From Erythrobacter sp. (GTDB lineage Bacteria > Pseudomonadota > Alphaproteobacteria > Sphingomonadales > Sphingomonadaceae): a stretch of 34,913 bases of DNA. The notes beneath the pieces were generated by a model that searched no databases, had not been told where the DNA came from, and saw nothing but the letters and a program-made list of their open reading frames with translations. Positions 1 to 8,545 of this stretch are shown here, one piece after another. The stretch lies in assembly GCA_029937545.1 (NCBI GenBank), contig JAPYPR010000019.1, forward strand, positions 1-34,913, written 5' to 3'. The position numbers and the translations under genes were made by a program. The stretch's first letter is position 1, and each line of letters opens with the position of its first letter.

Positions 1-39
1 ACCATCGCCATCGCAGCCTTCGTCACATGGTGGATCTAA
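1..39 (+). CDS. 3' end of an unknown membrane protein (partial)
   Basis: The first 39 bases read in frame 1 as twelve mostly hydrophobic codons (ending AAFVTWWI) followed by a TAA stop. This looks like the last membrane helix of a transporter-like protein whose body lies left of the window. The fragment is too short to name a family, and the reading frame could be chance. The stop codon falls on the first bases of the tandem repeat that follows. Confidence 0.3.
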   Translation, partial: TIAIAAFVTWWI

Positions 40-72
40 TGAGTCCGGACCCTAATGAGTCCGGACCCTAAT
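37..72. repeat. 16-bp tandem duplication between convergent genes
   Basis: The 16-base unit TAATGAGTCCGGACCC occurs twice in a row (37-52 and 53-68) and the first four bases recur at 69-72. Each unit contains the 8-bp palindrome GTCCGGAC. It fills the gap between the stop of the plus-strand fragment and the stop of the minus-strand M56 peptidase at 72-74. It is probably a slippage duplication; no function is evident. Confidence 0.85.
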
Positions 73-1763
73 CAGCGAGAAAGTTCAGCAATCTCCCGAT
101 CGAGGTCGCGCAGCACTTCGCGGCGCGTCTCGGCGGAAAGATTGGTGCTGTGCGCAATGCCTGCGCGTGCCCGCTTCAGCGCCTTGAGAGCCACCCGGTC
201 GCCGGTCGTTTCGCAGATATACATCGTCACGCGGCCGTCGCGGCCCTCGATGCTTGTGACCGGCGCATCCGGATAGCGACAGGATTCCACCACTTCCGGC
301 ACATGGCGCATGGCCAGCTCAACCGATTTCTCGATCTCTTTGATCTCGGCGTCGCTCATTCCGTAGGCGTGCGCTTCGGCGCGGTCCTGTTGGGCGATTG
401 CGTGCTGCACACGCCCTTCGGCCCACTGGATGCGGCCCTCTGCCCACTGCTTGCGGCCCTCGGCATAGGCGACGCGCCCGTGCGCCCATTCCTCGCGGCC
501 CTCCGCCCGTTCCTCGCGAGCCTCGAGGCGAGCTTCGCGTAGCTGCTGCTGTTCGCGCAATTTGCGGCGCTCCTCCTGGTGCTCCAAGCGCTGCTCGCGC
601 AGCTCTTCACGCAGTTCCTCGCGCTCTTCTTCGCTCCACACCTCTGGTGCTGCGGGCGGCTCGGAAGCTAGCGGTGCTTCCGGCGGCAGAGGTGCTTCCG
701 GCACCGTGGGTGCCAGCGGCATATCCGGCTGGAACGCTGCGACTGCCCCCTTGTCGTCGGCAGGTGCGGCAACTGCGGTCGAATAGCAGATCGATCCGGT
801 CATCGGCACCGCCAGCAACGAAGCGGCAATGGCGGATCGCGCAACCATGCGGCGGCGGTTCGATACGTCTTCCATGGACAAATTCCTCAAACGGTGAATG
901 ATGGATTTGTCCCCCAAAACCGGACACGCCATCGGGGCAGCGAGCGCGGGGCGCGGGGCTGCCTGCGGGCGGCGTGCAAAATCGGCGATCACTCCGGCGT
1001 AAACCGCGCGCTCTTCGCGAGGGCGAGCGGCGACGACGCGGGCATCGCACGCAGCCTCCTGGTCGCGGCGCAATGCGGTCCAGCCCATATATCCGAGTGG
1101 GTTGAACCAGTGCGCGGCGAAAAGCGGCTGCAAGAGTATGTTGGCGAGCAGGTCGTGCCCGCGATGATGGGCCAGTTCATGCTCGATCGCGAGATCGCGG
1201 GCGATGCGGTCGCGGGCGGTCATGAAGCCCGAGGGCAGCGCGATCACCTTGTCGAGCACGCCGAAGGCCAGCGGGCCCGAAATTGCGGGCGTTTCGATGA
1301 GGCGGATGTTGCCGACCTCGCCCACCGGAACCGCGTCTTCCAGCAGTTCCTCGCGCAGCCGGGCGTAGAGCCAGAAGCGGCGAACGAGGAAGATGCTTGC
1401 GCCGAGCAGCCAGATGACCGCCAGCGGCGTGGTGAAATCGGTCGGCTCGGGCAGCGTCTGCAGTGGCGCGGCCATGTCGGCGTGCGTAAAGGCAGCGAAT
1501 TGCGGTTCGGCGACGGTGCCAGGCTCGAAAGCCATCGGCTCGGCAGCGGGAGCCGGTGTCGTCGGGGCCATCCAGGCGGGCAGCGTCATCGGTGGGATAA
1601 TCAGGCGCAGCGCGGGCAGCGCCCACAGCGCATAGGCTGCGCCTGCCCCCAGATGGCGCGCGACCAGCCGGCGGGCCAGCAGCACCAAGGCAATCAGCGC
1701 GCCTGTCCATAAAAGCGTATCGAGCAGGAACCAGTCCCAATATTCTCGCAAAAGCTCGGTCAT
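72..1763 (-). CDS. BlaR1-like M56 family metallopeptidase without a penicillin-binding sensor domain
   Basis: This 563-residue protein is an integral membrane zinc protease of the BlaR1/MecR1 (M56) type, which in known systems cleaves or inactivates the partner repressor. Membrane segments are visible near residues 13-31, 39-57, 112-130 and 309-330. The zinc motif HELAH is at 195-199, and E236 in the QEAACD stretch is the likely third ligand. After the last helix comes a Pro/Ala linker, then a highly charged coiled coil (about 377-455) with heptads of the type GRxxWAE, and a small C-terminal domain. No SxxK, SxN or KTG motifs are present, so the usual beta-lactam receptor domain is missing and the signal sensed is unknown. 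The start overlaps the stop of the blaI-like gene by four bases, so the pair is translationally coupled. Confidence 0.85.
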   Translation of the reverse strand: MTELLREYWDWFLLDTLLWTGALIALVLLARRLVARHLGAGAAYALWALPALRLIIPPMTLPAWMAPTTPAPAAEPMAFEPGTVAEPQFAAFTHADMAAPLQTLPEPTDFTTPLAVIWLLGASIFLVRRFWLYARLREELLEDAVPVGEVGNIRLIETPAISGPLAFGVLDKVIALPSGFMTARDRIARDLAIEHELAHHRGHDLLANILLQPLFAAHWFNPLGYMGWTALRRDQEAACDARVVAARPREERAVYAGVIADFARRPQAAPRPALAAPMACPVLGDKSIIHRLRNLSMEDVSNRRRMVARSAIAASLLAVPMTGSICYSTAVAAPADDKGAVAAFQPDMPLAPTVPEAPLPPEAPLASEPPAAPEVWSEEEREELREELREQRLEHQEERRKLREQQQLREARLEAREERAEGREEWAHGRVAYAEGRKQWAEGRIQWAEGRVQHAIAQQDRAEAHAYGMSDAEIKEIEKSVELAMRHVPEVVESCRYPDAPVTSIEGRDGRVTMYICETTGDRVALKALKRARAGIAHSTNLSAETRREVLRDLDREIAELSR

Positions 1764-2149
1764 CTGCGCATCTCCCTCAAGAGCGCTTCGATCTCGTCGA
1801 GATCCTTGTCGCTGAGCGCCTCGTTCTCAGCAAGTTGCGCGAACAGCGGGGCTGCACGACCGCCGAACAGACGGTCGACGAGGCGGCGCGATTCGGTGCC
1901 GACATAATCGGACCGTTCGATCAGCGGGTGGTAAAGGAACTTGCGGCCCAGCGGCTCTGTCCCCAGTGCGCCTTTCGATACGAGACGGCTGAGCAGCGTC
2001 TTGACGGTCGGCATGGACCAGTCACGTTGCGCGCAGACCCGGTCGCAAACGTCCGATGCGCTCATGGGGCTGTTTTCCCACAGCACTTCCATCACCGCAT
2101 GTTCGGCTTCGCTGATCCGGTCACCGGGCGCGTCGTTGCGCTTTGCCAT
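1760..2149 (-). CDS. blaI: BlaI/MecI/CopY family transcriptional repressor
   Basis: This 129-residue protein matches the BlaI/MecI/CopY (penicillinase repressor) family in length and layout. An N-terminal winged helix (about residues 10-80, with ISEAEHAVMEVLW and MPTVKTLLSRLVSKGAL) binds DNA as a dimer, and a C-terminal helix pair (about 95-129) dimerises. In known systems proteolysis driven by the BlaR1 partner releases the repressor from operators. Here the gene precedes the M56 peptidase with an ATGA overlap, the standard arrangement. Two candidate operator boxes lie 30-60 bp upstream, so autoregulation is likely. The regulated target beyond the operon is not known; beta-lactamase genes at 9.2-12.8 kb are candidates only by proximity. 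Confidence 0.93.
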   Translation of the reverse strand: MAKRNDAPGDRISEAEHAVMEVLWENSPMSASDVCDRVCAQRDWSMPTVKTLLSRLVSKGALGTEPLGRKFLYHPLIERSDYVGTESRRLVDRLFGGRAAPLFAQLAENEALSDKDLDEIEALLREMRR

Positions 2150-2168
2150 CCACTTGCTCCCTGAGCGT

Positions 2169-2211
2169 ATTCCGTACGATTACGTCTGTAGCCATTCCGA
2201 CTACGCATGTA
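2169..2211. promoter_or_regulatory. Putative BlaI operator pair
   Basis: Two 10-bp boxes, TACGTCTGTA at 2181-2190 and TACGCATGTA at 2202-2211, both fit TACGnnTGTA and start 21 bp apart, about two helical turns. Each is preceded by ATTCCG (2169-2174 and 2195-2200). They resemble the TACAnnTGTA core known for BlaI/MecI operators and lie directly upstream of the blaI-like gene and between it and the divergent ClpP-like gene. They could therefore control both directions. This is inference from pattern only. Confidence 0.5.
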
Positions 2212-2298
2212 AACCTTTTATTCGTAGAGCATAGCATGGAACACAGATTGGAGCGGAGCGCTAAGCCCTTGCGATCTACAAAAGGACCAAGCGACCCG

Positions 2299-2859
2299 AT
2301 GAACGACACCGACCGCCAGAAAATCCTGACAGCGCCGCAGTTGCGACTCATCGGTAGCGTCGACGAGGCGATGTATGCCGAGTTCCGCAACCAGCTCAGC
2401 GCTGCGCCGCAGGACGGCCCGCTGGTGATTGCCATGACGACCCTGGGCGGCAATCCCGAAGTGGCGCGTGCCATGGCAGACGACGTGCGCCTGATCCGCG
2501 ATGCGGGGCGGACGATCTATTTCCTCGGCAAGGCGGCGGTCTACTCCGCCGGGGCGACCTTCATGGCAGGATTTCCGGTCGAATGCCGGTTTTTCACCAA
2601 GGGCTCCAGCATCCTGCTGCACGAGCGGCAGATCGCGAAGACGATCAATTTGAACGGCCCGCTAAGAAGCTGCATCGCGCAGTTGAAAGCCGCGCTGAAC
2701 GAGATCGAACATTCGATCGACATCGAGGAAATGGGCTTCCGCGAGATCACCGAGAATTCCGAAGTGGATTTCGAAGAGGTCCGCGAGAAAGCGCCCGACA
2801 ATTGGTACATCCCCTGCGAAGAAGCAGCCGAGCGCGGGCTGATCGCGGGTGTGATCTGA
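2299..2859 (+). CDS. ClpP-fold (S14-like) protease-related protein
   Basis: This 186-residue protein has the ClpP/crotonase fold pattern. The LGGNPEVARAM stretch is followed by VYSAGATF with the candidate nucleophile S83, SILLHER with candidate general base H108, and the C-terminal DNWYIPCEEAAERGLI, which matches the ClpP stretch carrying the catalytic Asp (D167 here). It is more divergent than a housekeeping ClpP and has no ClpX/ClpA neighbour, so it is a stand-alone paralogue of uncertain substrate. The ATG at 2299 was chosen because the homology begins just after it and AAAGGA lies about 12 bases upstream; an upstream ATG at 2143 would add residues unlike the family and run through the operator region. 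It is divergent from blaI. Confidence 0.75.
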   Translation: MNDTDRQKILTAPQLRLIGSVDEAMYAEFRNQLSAAPQDGPLVIAMTTLGGNPEVARAMADDVRLIRDAGRTIYFLGKAAVYSAGATFMAGFPVECRFFTKGSSILLHERQIAKTINLNGPLRSCIAQLKAALNEIEHSIDIEEMGFREITENSEVDFEEVREKAPDNWYIPCEEAAERGLIAGVI

Positions 2860-2885
2860 ATGTCCTCCGTGGCATGGTGCGCGGT

Positions 2886-3527
2886 ATGACCAAGCGACTC
2901 GCTCTTGTTCCCCTCGCCCTGTTCGCCGCACCCCTCGCCGCGCAGGACACCGACATTGGTGCCCTCCCCACTCCCGCGAGCGAACTCGTCGTGCTGGACA
3001 CGACGGCAGGCGACATCACCGTCGCGCTGGAGACGGAGCGCGCACCGATCACTGCCGCCAATTTCCTGCGCTATGTCGACGAGGACCGCTTCGACGGCAT
3101 CGTTTTCTATCGCGCCATGAGCCTCGACTATGGCGAACCGCCCAACGGTTTGATCCAGGCCGGCACGCAGAACGACCCCGACCGGATCCTGCCCGGCATC
3201 GCGCATGAGCCGACCAGCGAAACCGGCCTCAGCCACACCGACGGTGCCCTGTCGATGGCCCGGCTCGATCCGGGCACGGCGACCGGCGATTTCTCCATCA
3301 TGATCAAGGACCAGACCGGGCTCGACGCCATGCCCGACAGCGACGATCCGAACGAGCGGGCGGGCTATGCCGTGTTCGGCTATGTCGTGGACGGGATGGA
3401 CGTGGTGCATGCCATTCACGCAATGCCGACCGATCCCGACAAGGGCGAAGGCTGGATGAAGGGCCAGATGCTGGCCGATCCGGTGGTGATCGTCGATGCG
3501 CGGCGGTTGGAGCAGGTGACCGACTAA
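2886..3527 (+). CDS. Exported cyclophilin-type peptidyl-prolyl cis-trans isomerase
   Basis: This roughly 213-residue protein carries a typical signal peptide (MTKRLALVPLALFAAPLAAQ) and a cyclophilin domain. The domain is recognised from DITVALETERAPITAANFLRY, FDGIVFYRA, GLIQAGTQ, GALSMAR and the late VFGYVVDGMDVV strand. Cyclophilins speed isomerisation of X-Pro bonds, here probably in the periplasm. Some catalytic-site residues differ from canonical CypA, as is common for bacterial paralogues. An in-frame ATG at 2874 would add four residues (MVRG) and cannot be excluded; neither start has a strong ribosome-binding site. It follows the ClpP-like gene by 26 bases, so the two may be co-transcribed. 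Its stop overlaps the convergent lipoprotein gene by three bases. Confidence 0.88.
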   Translation: MTKRLALVPLALFAAPLAAQDTDIGALPTPASELVVLDTTAGDITVALETERAPITAANFLRYVDEDRFDGIVFYRAMSLDYGEPPNGLIQAGTQNDPDRILPGIAHEPTSETGLSHTDGALSMARLDPGTATGDFSIMIKDQTGLDAMPDSDDPNERAGYAVFGYVVDGMDVVHAIHAMPTDPDKGEGWMKGQMLADPVVIVDARRLEQVTD

Positions 3528-4420
3528 CACTCCTCTGCGGTGTTCTCCGGCGGCGGTCCGGGCGGGACGCGCACGGGGTGTTGCCAGAACGGGTCGCTCT
3601 CGAGGCGGTGATTGTCGCCATAGGCCTCGGCCAGCGTTGTGTAGAGTTGCGGGTCGTAGGCAGCGAGGTCCTGATGGTTCAGGATGCGCCGGCCGTCGAA
3701 GGCTTGCAGGCGGTTGGAATCGAACCAGAACTGCGTGCCTTCCGCCCAATACTCCTGGATAGTCGTCGTGGTGTATTCGTTAAGCCAGAGATCGGTCGCA
3801 AGCGCGTTGTCGTACGCCGCCTGCACCCGCGCATAAAGCGCCGGATCGACGGCATGGATCGCGAACAGGACGTTATGCGCCATCTCATGGACGTAGATCG
3901 TTTCGCCGAAATAGCGGCTGACGGGCAAGCCGAGAACGTCCTCTTCGGAGCCGACCGTCCGCTCTCCCCCGATCGCGCGCGCCCGGTTGTCCCAATATTC
4001 GCGGTCCGACAGCCGCCCGATCCGCGTGTCGTAAAGCTTGCGCTCACAGCGTGTGAGGCGTGGATCGTCGAAGGCGGGCTTGGTCCAGTCGGCATTCTCC
4101 GGCAGGTCGAGCAGCGCTTCGTCAACCGCCATTATCGCGACGCGATAATCGTTCGCCGCCATCCATTCGGCGAGTTCGGGGCGATGGGCGAACATGCCCC
4201 GTGCCATGTCGCGGGCGGCGAACAGCGCCTCGTCAGGCACTCTGGCGGAGGACAGAATCGGGATGCCGCGCGCGGTGACCTGCTTGGTGTAGAACGGCGG
4301 TGCGCTCAGCTCCGGCGATGGCGCAGTCGGGCCGGTCGCGCAGGATGACAGCGCGGCAGCGAGCAACAGCGCGACGGCGCCGCGCCGTCTAGTCGCGCGG
4401 CTGCCGGGCAAGCCTGCCAA
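3524..4420 (-). CDS. Putative zincin-type lipoprotein peptidase
   Basis: This 298-residue protein starts with an arginine-rich stretch, a hydrophobic segment and LSSC, which looks like a lipobox near residue 27, so it is probably a membrane-anchored lipoprotein. A gluzincin-like signature follows: HEMAHN (HExxH) after the IYV strand, with EYWAEGTQFWF about 45 residues later supplying a possible third ligand (glutamate). I do not recognise the named family. The first available start is TTG at 4420, overlapping the M20 gene by 32 bases; a TTG three codons downstream is an alternative. It is last in the minus-strand series that begins with sdhC. Peptidase activity is inferred from the motif alone. 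Confidence 0.6.
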   Translation of the reverse strand: MAGLPGSRATRRRGAVALLLAAALSSCATGPTAPSPELSAPPFYTKQVTARGIPILSSARVPDEALFAARDMARGMFAHRPELAEWMAANDYRVAIMAVDEALLDLPENADWTKPAFDDPRLTRCERKLYDTRIGRLSDREYWDNRARAIGGERTVGSEEDVLGLPVSRYFGETIYVHEMAHNVLFAIHAVDPALYARVQAAYDNALATDLWLNEYTTTTIQEYWAEGTQFWFDSNRLQAFDGRRILNHQDLAAYDPQLYTTLAEAYGDNHRLESDPFWQHPVRVPPGPPPENTAEEC

Positions 4421-5699
4421 CCAGGATCGCAGTGCGCTTGGCCTGCCGCGCGATCGTCGTCAGATCGATATATTCGCCCTCCGCATGGCTGCCGCCCCCG
4501 CCCGGGCCCATGCCTGCAAGCCCATCGACATAGGGCGCGACGAAACTGATGTCCGCAGCACCGCGGCGCGACGGCGGGTAGGGTTGCTGCTCGTCCAGCC
4601 CGAGATCGGCATTGATGCGATTGAGCTCGGCGAGCAGGTCGCGATTGCCGTGGGTCGGTGCCATCGGCGGATAGCGGGACTCGAACTCGAACTCAGCGCT
4701 GGTGCCGGGCAGGTTGTCCGCCACGATGGCACGCATCTTCGCCACGATCCGCTCGTCCTGTTCAGGCGTCAGCGTGCGCAAATCTCCGCGCGCGACGGCC
4801 AAGGAGGGAATGATGTTGGTCTTGCCTTCGGTAGTCGCGGACAGCTCGTCCTCTGCCAGCTCGCCCGGGGTGCCACCGGCGAGAAGGCCGACGTTGAAGG
4901 TCGCGTTTTCTTCCGGCAGCTCGGCCCGGAAGCGATCGAGAATGCGCACCATCTCGTAGACCGCGCCGTAGCCGGAACTCTCGGAGAAAATGCCGGAGCT
5001 GTGGCCACTGGCCGACCGCGTGGTCAGCGTCCAGTTCGACGAAGACCGCCGCGCAATCACGCCCGCATCCTTGCCGTCGAGCGTCGATAGCCCCTCGAAC
5101 CCCAGAGCCACATCCGCCCATTGCCCTGCCTCGATGAGGTCGCGGCGGGCCTCCTCCAGCGGGTCGCCAGCATCTTCCTCGTCGCCGGTAAGCGCCACCA
5201 CGATGTTCGCGCCCTCCAGCGTTCCGGCGGCCTGCATGGCGCGCAGGGCCGACAGGATCACGATGACCCCGCCCTTGTCGTCGAGAATGCCGGGTCCGAC
5301 AGCCCGGTCCCCATCCCGCACGAAGCCCGTGAAGGACGATGATGGCTCGAACACCGTATCGAGGTGCCCGATCATCAGGATACGCTTGGTATCGGAATCG
5401 CCGAGACGACGCGCGAAGAGGTGCCCCGCACGGCCCGCCGCCGACTGGTCGATCCACTGGACCGTAAAGCCGAGCTCTTCGAACGCCGGCATCAGAATAT
5501 CCGCGACGGCCTTCACGCCTTCGCGATTATGCGTGCCCGAATTGACGCGGGTGATCTGCTCGAGCGCATTCACATCACGCTCGAAGCCTGCATCGACAGC
5601 CTGGACGGCCGCCTGTTCCGGCGCGGAGAGCTGCGCCGATAGCGGGCTGGCCAGCAGGACTGCTGCAATCGCGCCCGCTGCCAGTCCCGCGATCCGCAT
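4389..5699 (-). CDS. Exported M20 family metallopeptidase (carboxypeptidase G2-like)
   Basis: This 436-residue protein has a signal peptide ([20 protein letters not shown], cleavage near AQLSA) and the M20 di-zinc peptidase layout. MIGHLDTVFEP holds the first His/Asp, GILDDKGG the bridging Asp, and GDEEDAGDP the catalytic Glu and next ligand; a dimerisation lid domain lies between and GGGSHAEGEY gives the last His. Members hydrolyse terminal amino acids, including glutamate from folates or dipeptides. The ATG at 5699 shares one base with the sdhA stop (TGATG), so translation is probably coupled; a longer upstream reading would lie inside sdhA and lose the signal peptide. The likely site is the periplasm. 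Confidence 0.9.
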   Translation of the reverse strand: MRIAGLAAGAIAAVLLASPLSAQLSAPEQAAVQAVDAGFERDVNALEQITRVNSGTHNREGVKAVADILMPAFEELGFTVQWIDQSAAGRAGHLFARRLGDSDTKRILMIGHLDTVFEPSSSFTGFVRDGDRAVGPGILDDKGGVIVILSALRAMQAAGTLEGANIVVALTGDEEDAGDPLEEARRDLIEAGQWADVALGFEGLSTLDGKDAGVIARRSSSNWTLTTRSASGHSSGIFSESSGYGAVYEMVRILDRFRAELPEENATFNVGLLAGGTPGELAEDELSATTEGKTNIIPSLAVARGDLRTLTPEQDERIVAKMRAIVADNLPGTSAEFEFESRYPPMAPTHGNRDLLAELNRINADLGLDEQQPYPPSRRGAADISFVAPYVDGLAGMGPGGGGSHAEGEYIDLTTIARQAKRTAILVGRLARQPRD

Positions 5700-7651
5700 C
5701 AATACACCCGCTTCTTCGGCTCGATGTACTTGATGTCGTCGGTGAGCGTGTATTCGTGCACCGGGCGATAGTCGATCTTCACACCGCCACCGTTTCCGCC
5801 CCAGCCGTCGAACCAGGCGATGGTGTGCTTCATCCACTCGGCGTCGTTGCGCTCGGGGAAGTCCTCATGTGCGTGAGCGCCGCGGCTTTCCTTGCGATTT
5901 TCCGCCGATGCCATGGTCACATTGGCCTGCGCCATGAGATTGTCGAGTTCGAGCGTTTCGATGAGATCGCTGTTCCAGATTAGCGAGCGGTCGAAGACCT
6001 TCACGTCCTCCATCCGCTTGTTGATCTGCTTCAGGTTCTCCACGCCCTCGGCCATCAGCTTGCTGTCGCGGAACACGGCAGCGTGGCGCGTCATGGTCTT
6101 CTGCATGTCCGCACGTAGTGCCGCAGTCGGCGTGCCGCCGTCGGCATAGCGGAAGTGGTCGAGGCGGCTCAGCGACATTTCGGCGCTGTCGCCGGGCAGC
6201 TCGTCATGGCTGGTGCCGGGCTTGATCAGGTCGCGCAGGCGGTGACCCGTCGCGCGGCCGAACACCACAAGGTCGATCAGCGAGTTCGAACCGAGGCGGT
6301 TGGCACCGTGGACCGACACGCAAGCCGCTTCGCCGACGGCAAACAGGCCGGGGACGACCTTTTCCGGATCGGACTTGTCGCCCGCCATCACCTCGCCGTG
6401 GAAGTTACATGGAATGCCGCCCATGTTGTAGTGAACGGTAGGCGTCACCGGCAGGGGCTCGCGCGTCAGGTCGACGCCGGCGAAAATCTTGCCGCTCTCG
6501 GTAATGCCCGGTAGGCGCTGGGCCAGCACGGCGGGATCGATATGGTCGAGGTGAAGGTAGATGTGGTCTTTTTCCGGACCGACTCCGCGCCCTTCCCGCA
6601 TTTCCAACGCCATCGAGCGGCTGACCACATCGCGCGAGGCGAGATCCTTCGCGCTCGGCGCATACCGCTCCATGAAGCGCTCGCCTTCGGAGTTGGTGAG
6701 GTACCCGCCCTCGCCGCGTGCGCCTTCGGTGATGAGCACGCCTGCGCCGTAGATGCCGGTCGGGTGGAACTGCACGAACTCCATGTCCTGCAACGGCAGC
6801 CCTGCACGCAGCACCATGCCGCCACCGTCGCCGGTGCAGGTGTGGGCGCTGGTCGCGGTGAAATAGCAGCGGCCATAACCGCCGGTTGCCAGCACCACGG
6901 CCTTGGCGCGGAAGCGGTGGATCGTGCCGTCGTCGAGACACATGGCGATCACGCCGACGCAGACCTTGCCCTCCGGCGTGTCCTTCATGATCAGGTCGAG
7001 CGCGAAATACTCGATGAAAAAGTCCGCATCGTACTTCAGGCTCTGCTGGTAGAGCGCGTGCAGCATGGCGTGGCCGGTACGGTCGGCGGCGGCGCAGGTG
7101 CGCTGCACCGGCGGGCCCTCACCCATGTTCTGCATGTGGCCGCCGAAGGGCCGCTGGTAGATCGTGCCGTCGTCGTTGCGGCTGAACGGCACGCCGGCGT
7201 GCTCCAGCTCGTAGACCGCCTGCGGGGCCTCGCGTACGAGATATTCGATCGCATCCTGGTCGCCGAGCCAGTCGGAGCCCTTCACGGTATCGTACATGTG
7301 CCAAGACCAGTGGTCGGGCGAATTGTTGCCGAGCGAGGCCGCGATGCCGCCCTGCGCCGCCACGGTGTGCGAGCGTGTGGGGAATACCTTGGTGATGTTT
7401 GCAGTCTTGAGGCCGCTCTCCGCCGCACCCATGGTTGCGCGCAAGCCCGAACCGCCCGCGCCGATGACAACTACGTCATAAGTGTGTTCGATGATCGGAT
7501 AGGCCGCCCCGCCCTTGCGCGACGTGCCCGGGGCTGATCCCGGCGTGGCTGGAGCCGTGATGGGGGATTGGTTGGCGCTGCCCACGTTTCCGGTGTTCGT
7601 ATCGTCCCGCCCGCCATGCGGGGGAGACGCGTCGTTTGATCCGGATGCCAT
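5699..7651 (-). CDS. sdhA: Succinate dehydrogenase flavoprotein subunit
   Basis: SdhA oxidises succinate to fumarate in complex II and passes electrons through covalently bound FAD to the iron-sulfur subunit. The FAD-binding [12 protein letters not shown] begins at residue 64, and [10 protein letters not shown] places the covalent-FAD histidine at H95. Active-site and capping-domain stretches ([29 protein letters not shown]) are intact, and the C-terminus ends in the usual [10 protein letters not shown]. At 650 residues it is longer than the usual near-600 because of an N-terminal Ser/Gly/Pro/Thr-rich tail of about 50 residues. The ATG used is coupled to the sdhD stop (TGATG), which supports this long start. 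No sdhB follows: the next gene downstream is an M20 peptidase. Confidence 0.97.
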   Translation of the reverse strand: MASGSNDASPPHGGRDDTNTGNVGSANQSPITAPATPGSAPGTSRKGGAAYPIIEHTYDVVVIGAGGSGLRATMGAAESGLKTANITKVFPTRSHTVAAQGGIAASLGNNSPDHWSWHMYDTVKGSDWLGDQDAIEYLVREAPQAVYELEHAGVPFSRNDDGTIYQRPFGGHMQNMGEGPPVQRTCAAADRTGHAMLHALYQQSLKYDADFFIEYFALDLIMKDTPEGKVCVGVIAMCLDDGTIHRFRAKAVVLATGGYGRCYFTATSAHTCTGDGGGMVLRAGLPLQDMEFVQFHPTGIYGAGVLITEGARGEGGYLTNSEGERFMERYAPSAKDLASRDVVSRSMALEMREGRGVGPEKDHIYLHLDHIDPAVLAQRLPGITESGKIFAGVDLTREPLPVTPTVHYNMGGIPCNFHGEVMAGDKSDPEKVVPGLFAVGEAACVSVHGANRLGSNSLIDLVVFGRATGHRLRDLIKPGTSHDELPGDSAEMSLSRLDHFRYADGGTPTAALRADMQKTMTRHAAVFRDSKLMAEGVENLKQINKRMEDVKVFDRSLIWNSDLIETLELDNLMAQANVTMASAENRKESRGAHAHEDFPERNDAEWMKHTIAWFDGWGGNGGGVKIDYRPVHEYTLTDDIKYIEPKKRVY

Positions 7652-8037
7652 CAGGAATTTCCTCCTAGCGCGATGCGCGCAATCGAAACGAGACCGAATA
7701 CCGCGCCGCCCGCGGAGGCAAGGTTCAGTAAGGCGATAAAGGCGAACTTGTTGCCTGGAGTATGCACGTAGTCTTCGATCAGCACCTGCAGGCCGAGCCG
7801 CGCGTGCCAGAAGACCGATATCACGAGCAGCGCCAGCGCCGTGGCGGGCAGCGTCTGCGACGCCCAGCCGGTCATGGTCGCATAATCGTAGCCCGGCAGC
7901 AGCGCGAGGCTGATGACGAGGAACAGCATCAGCACCAGATTGCCGACGGCGGTAAAGCGCTGCAGCAGCCAGTGATGCGCACCTTCATGCGCCGAGCCGA
8001 GTCCGCGCACGCGTCCGATTGAGGTTCCGTTACCCAT
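7651..8037 (-). CDS. sdhD: Succinate dehydrogenase hydrophobic membrane anchor subunit
   Basis: This 128-residue protein has three membrane helices (about 28-48, 62-82 and 98-121) and the SdhD pattern of a conserved N-terminal segment ([19 protein letters not shown]) and [15 protein letters not shown], whose histidine region contributes to heme b and quinone binding in the family. It anchors the SdhAB dimer to the inner membrane together with SdhC. The ATG lies nine bases beyond the sdhC stop and the stop overlaps the sdhA start by one base, which fixes the reading frame and the operon sdhCDA. Confidence 0.95.
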   Translation of the reverse strand: MGNGTSIGRVRGLGSAHEGAHHWLLQRFTAVGNLVLMLFLVISLALLPGYDYATMTGWASQTLPATALALLVISVFWHARLGLQVLIEDYVHTPGNKFAFIALLNLASAGGAVFGLVSIARIALGGNS

Positions 8038-8046
8038 GGTTGCGGC

Positions 8047-8436
8047 TCACTTCAGGAAATTGAGGAAGATGACGGCCCACAGCGCGGCCGTCAGGAACAG
8101 GGCGATCAGCGGTGCCACGATCGACCACGTCTTGTTGGTGTCGAGCTCGTAGCCTGCGCCGATGTCGAGGACGAAGTGGCGCAACCCGCTCATCATATGG
8201 GTGAAGAAGGCCCAGCTGAGGCCGACCAGGACAATCATGCCGATGGGCGAGCCCATGACGCTTTCGAAGGTCGCATAGGCTTCCGGGCCGCCCGCCATCG
8301 CGCCCAGCCACCACAGCAATACGCCGAGGCCGACGGTCGCCATGCCGTCGCCGGTGATGCGGTGGAGAATGGAGATCGCCATGTGCGGCCCCCATTTCCA
8401 GACTTGCAGATGTGGCGCCATTGGCCGGTTTGCCAT
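8047..8436 (-). CDS. sdhC: Succinate dehydrogenase cytochrome b556 subunit
   Basis: SdhC is the cytochrome b subunit of complex II and binds heme b and ubiquinone in the inner membrane. This 129-residue protein shows the family N-terminus (RPMAPHLQVWKWG, then SILHRITG) with the quinone-site Ser/Arg region. It also has three membrane helices and the heme signature HMMSGLRHFVLD at 80-91. It is the first gene of the minus-strand sdh operon. The divergent SDR gene starts 110 bp away, so the promoter should lie in 8437-8545; no convincing -35/-10 pair was identified there. Confidence 0.96.
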   Translation of the reverse strand: MANRPMAPHLQVWKWGPHMAISILHRITGDGMATVGLGVLLWWLGAMAGGPEAYATFESVMGSPIGMIVLVGLSWAFFTHMMSGLRHFVLDIGAGYELDTNKTWSIVAPLIALFLTAALWAVIFLNFLK

Positions 8437-8545
8437 GTATTCTCACCCGAAAAGCTGACGTGTTGCGCCTCACTTAGCGAAGTGCGCGCTCCGCGCAAGG
8501 CACGCGGCCTCGACAAGTGCTGCAAATTTCCGAATAGCGTGATGC

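Noticed and set aside
2143..2298. Longer start for the ClpP-like protein
   Set aside because: The added residues cross the probable operator boxes and do not resemble the family; ATG 2299 fits better.
4389..5837. Longer M20 peptidase start at 5837
   Set aside because: It would lie inside sdhA and put 46 residues before a clear signal peptide.
6542..7537. 331-codon plus-strand frame
   Set aside because: Antisense to sdhA, which is certain.
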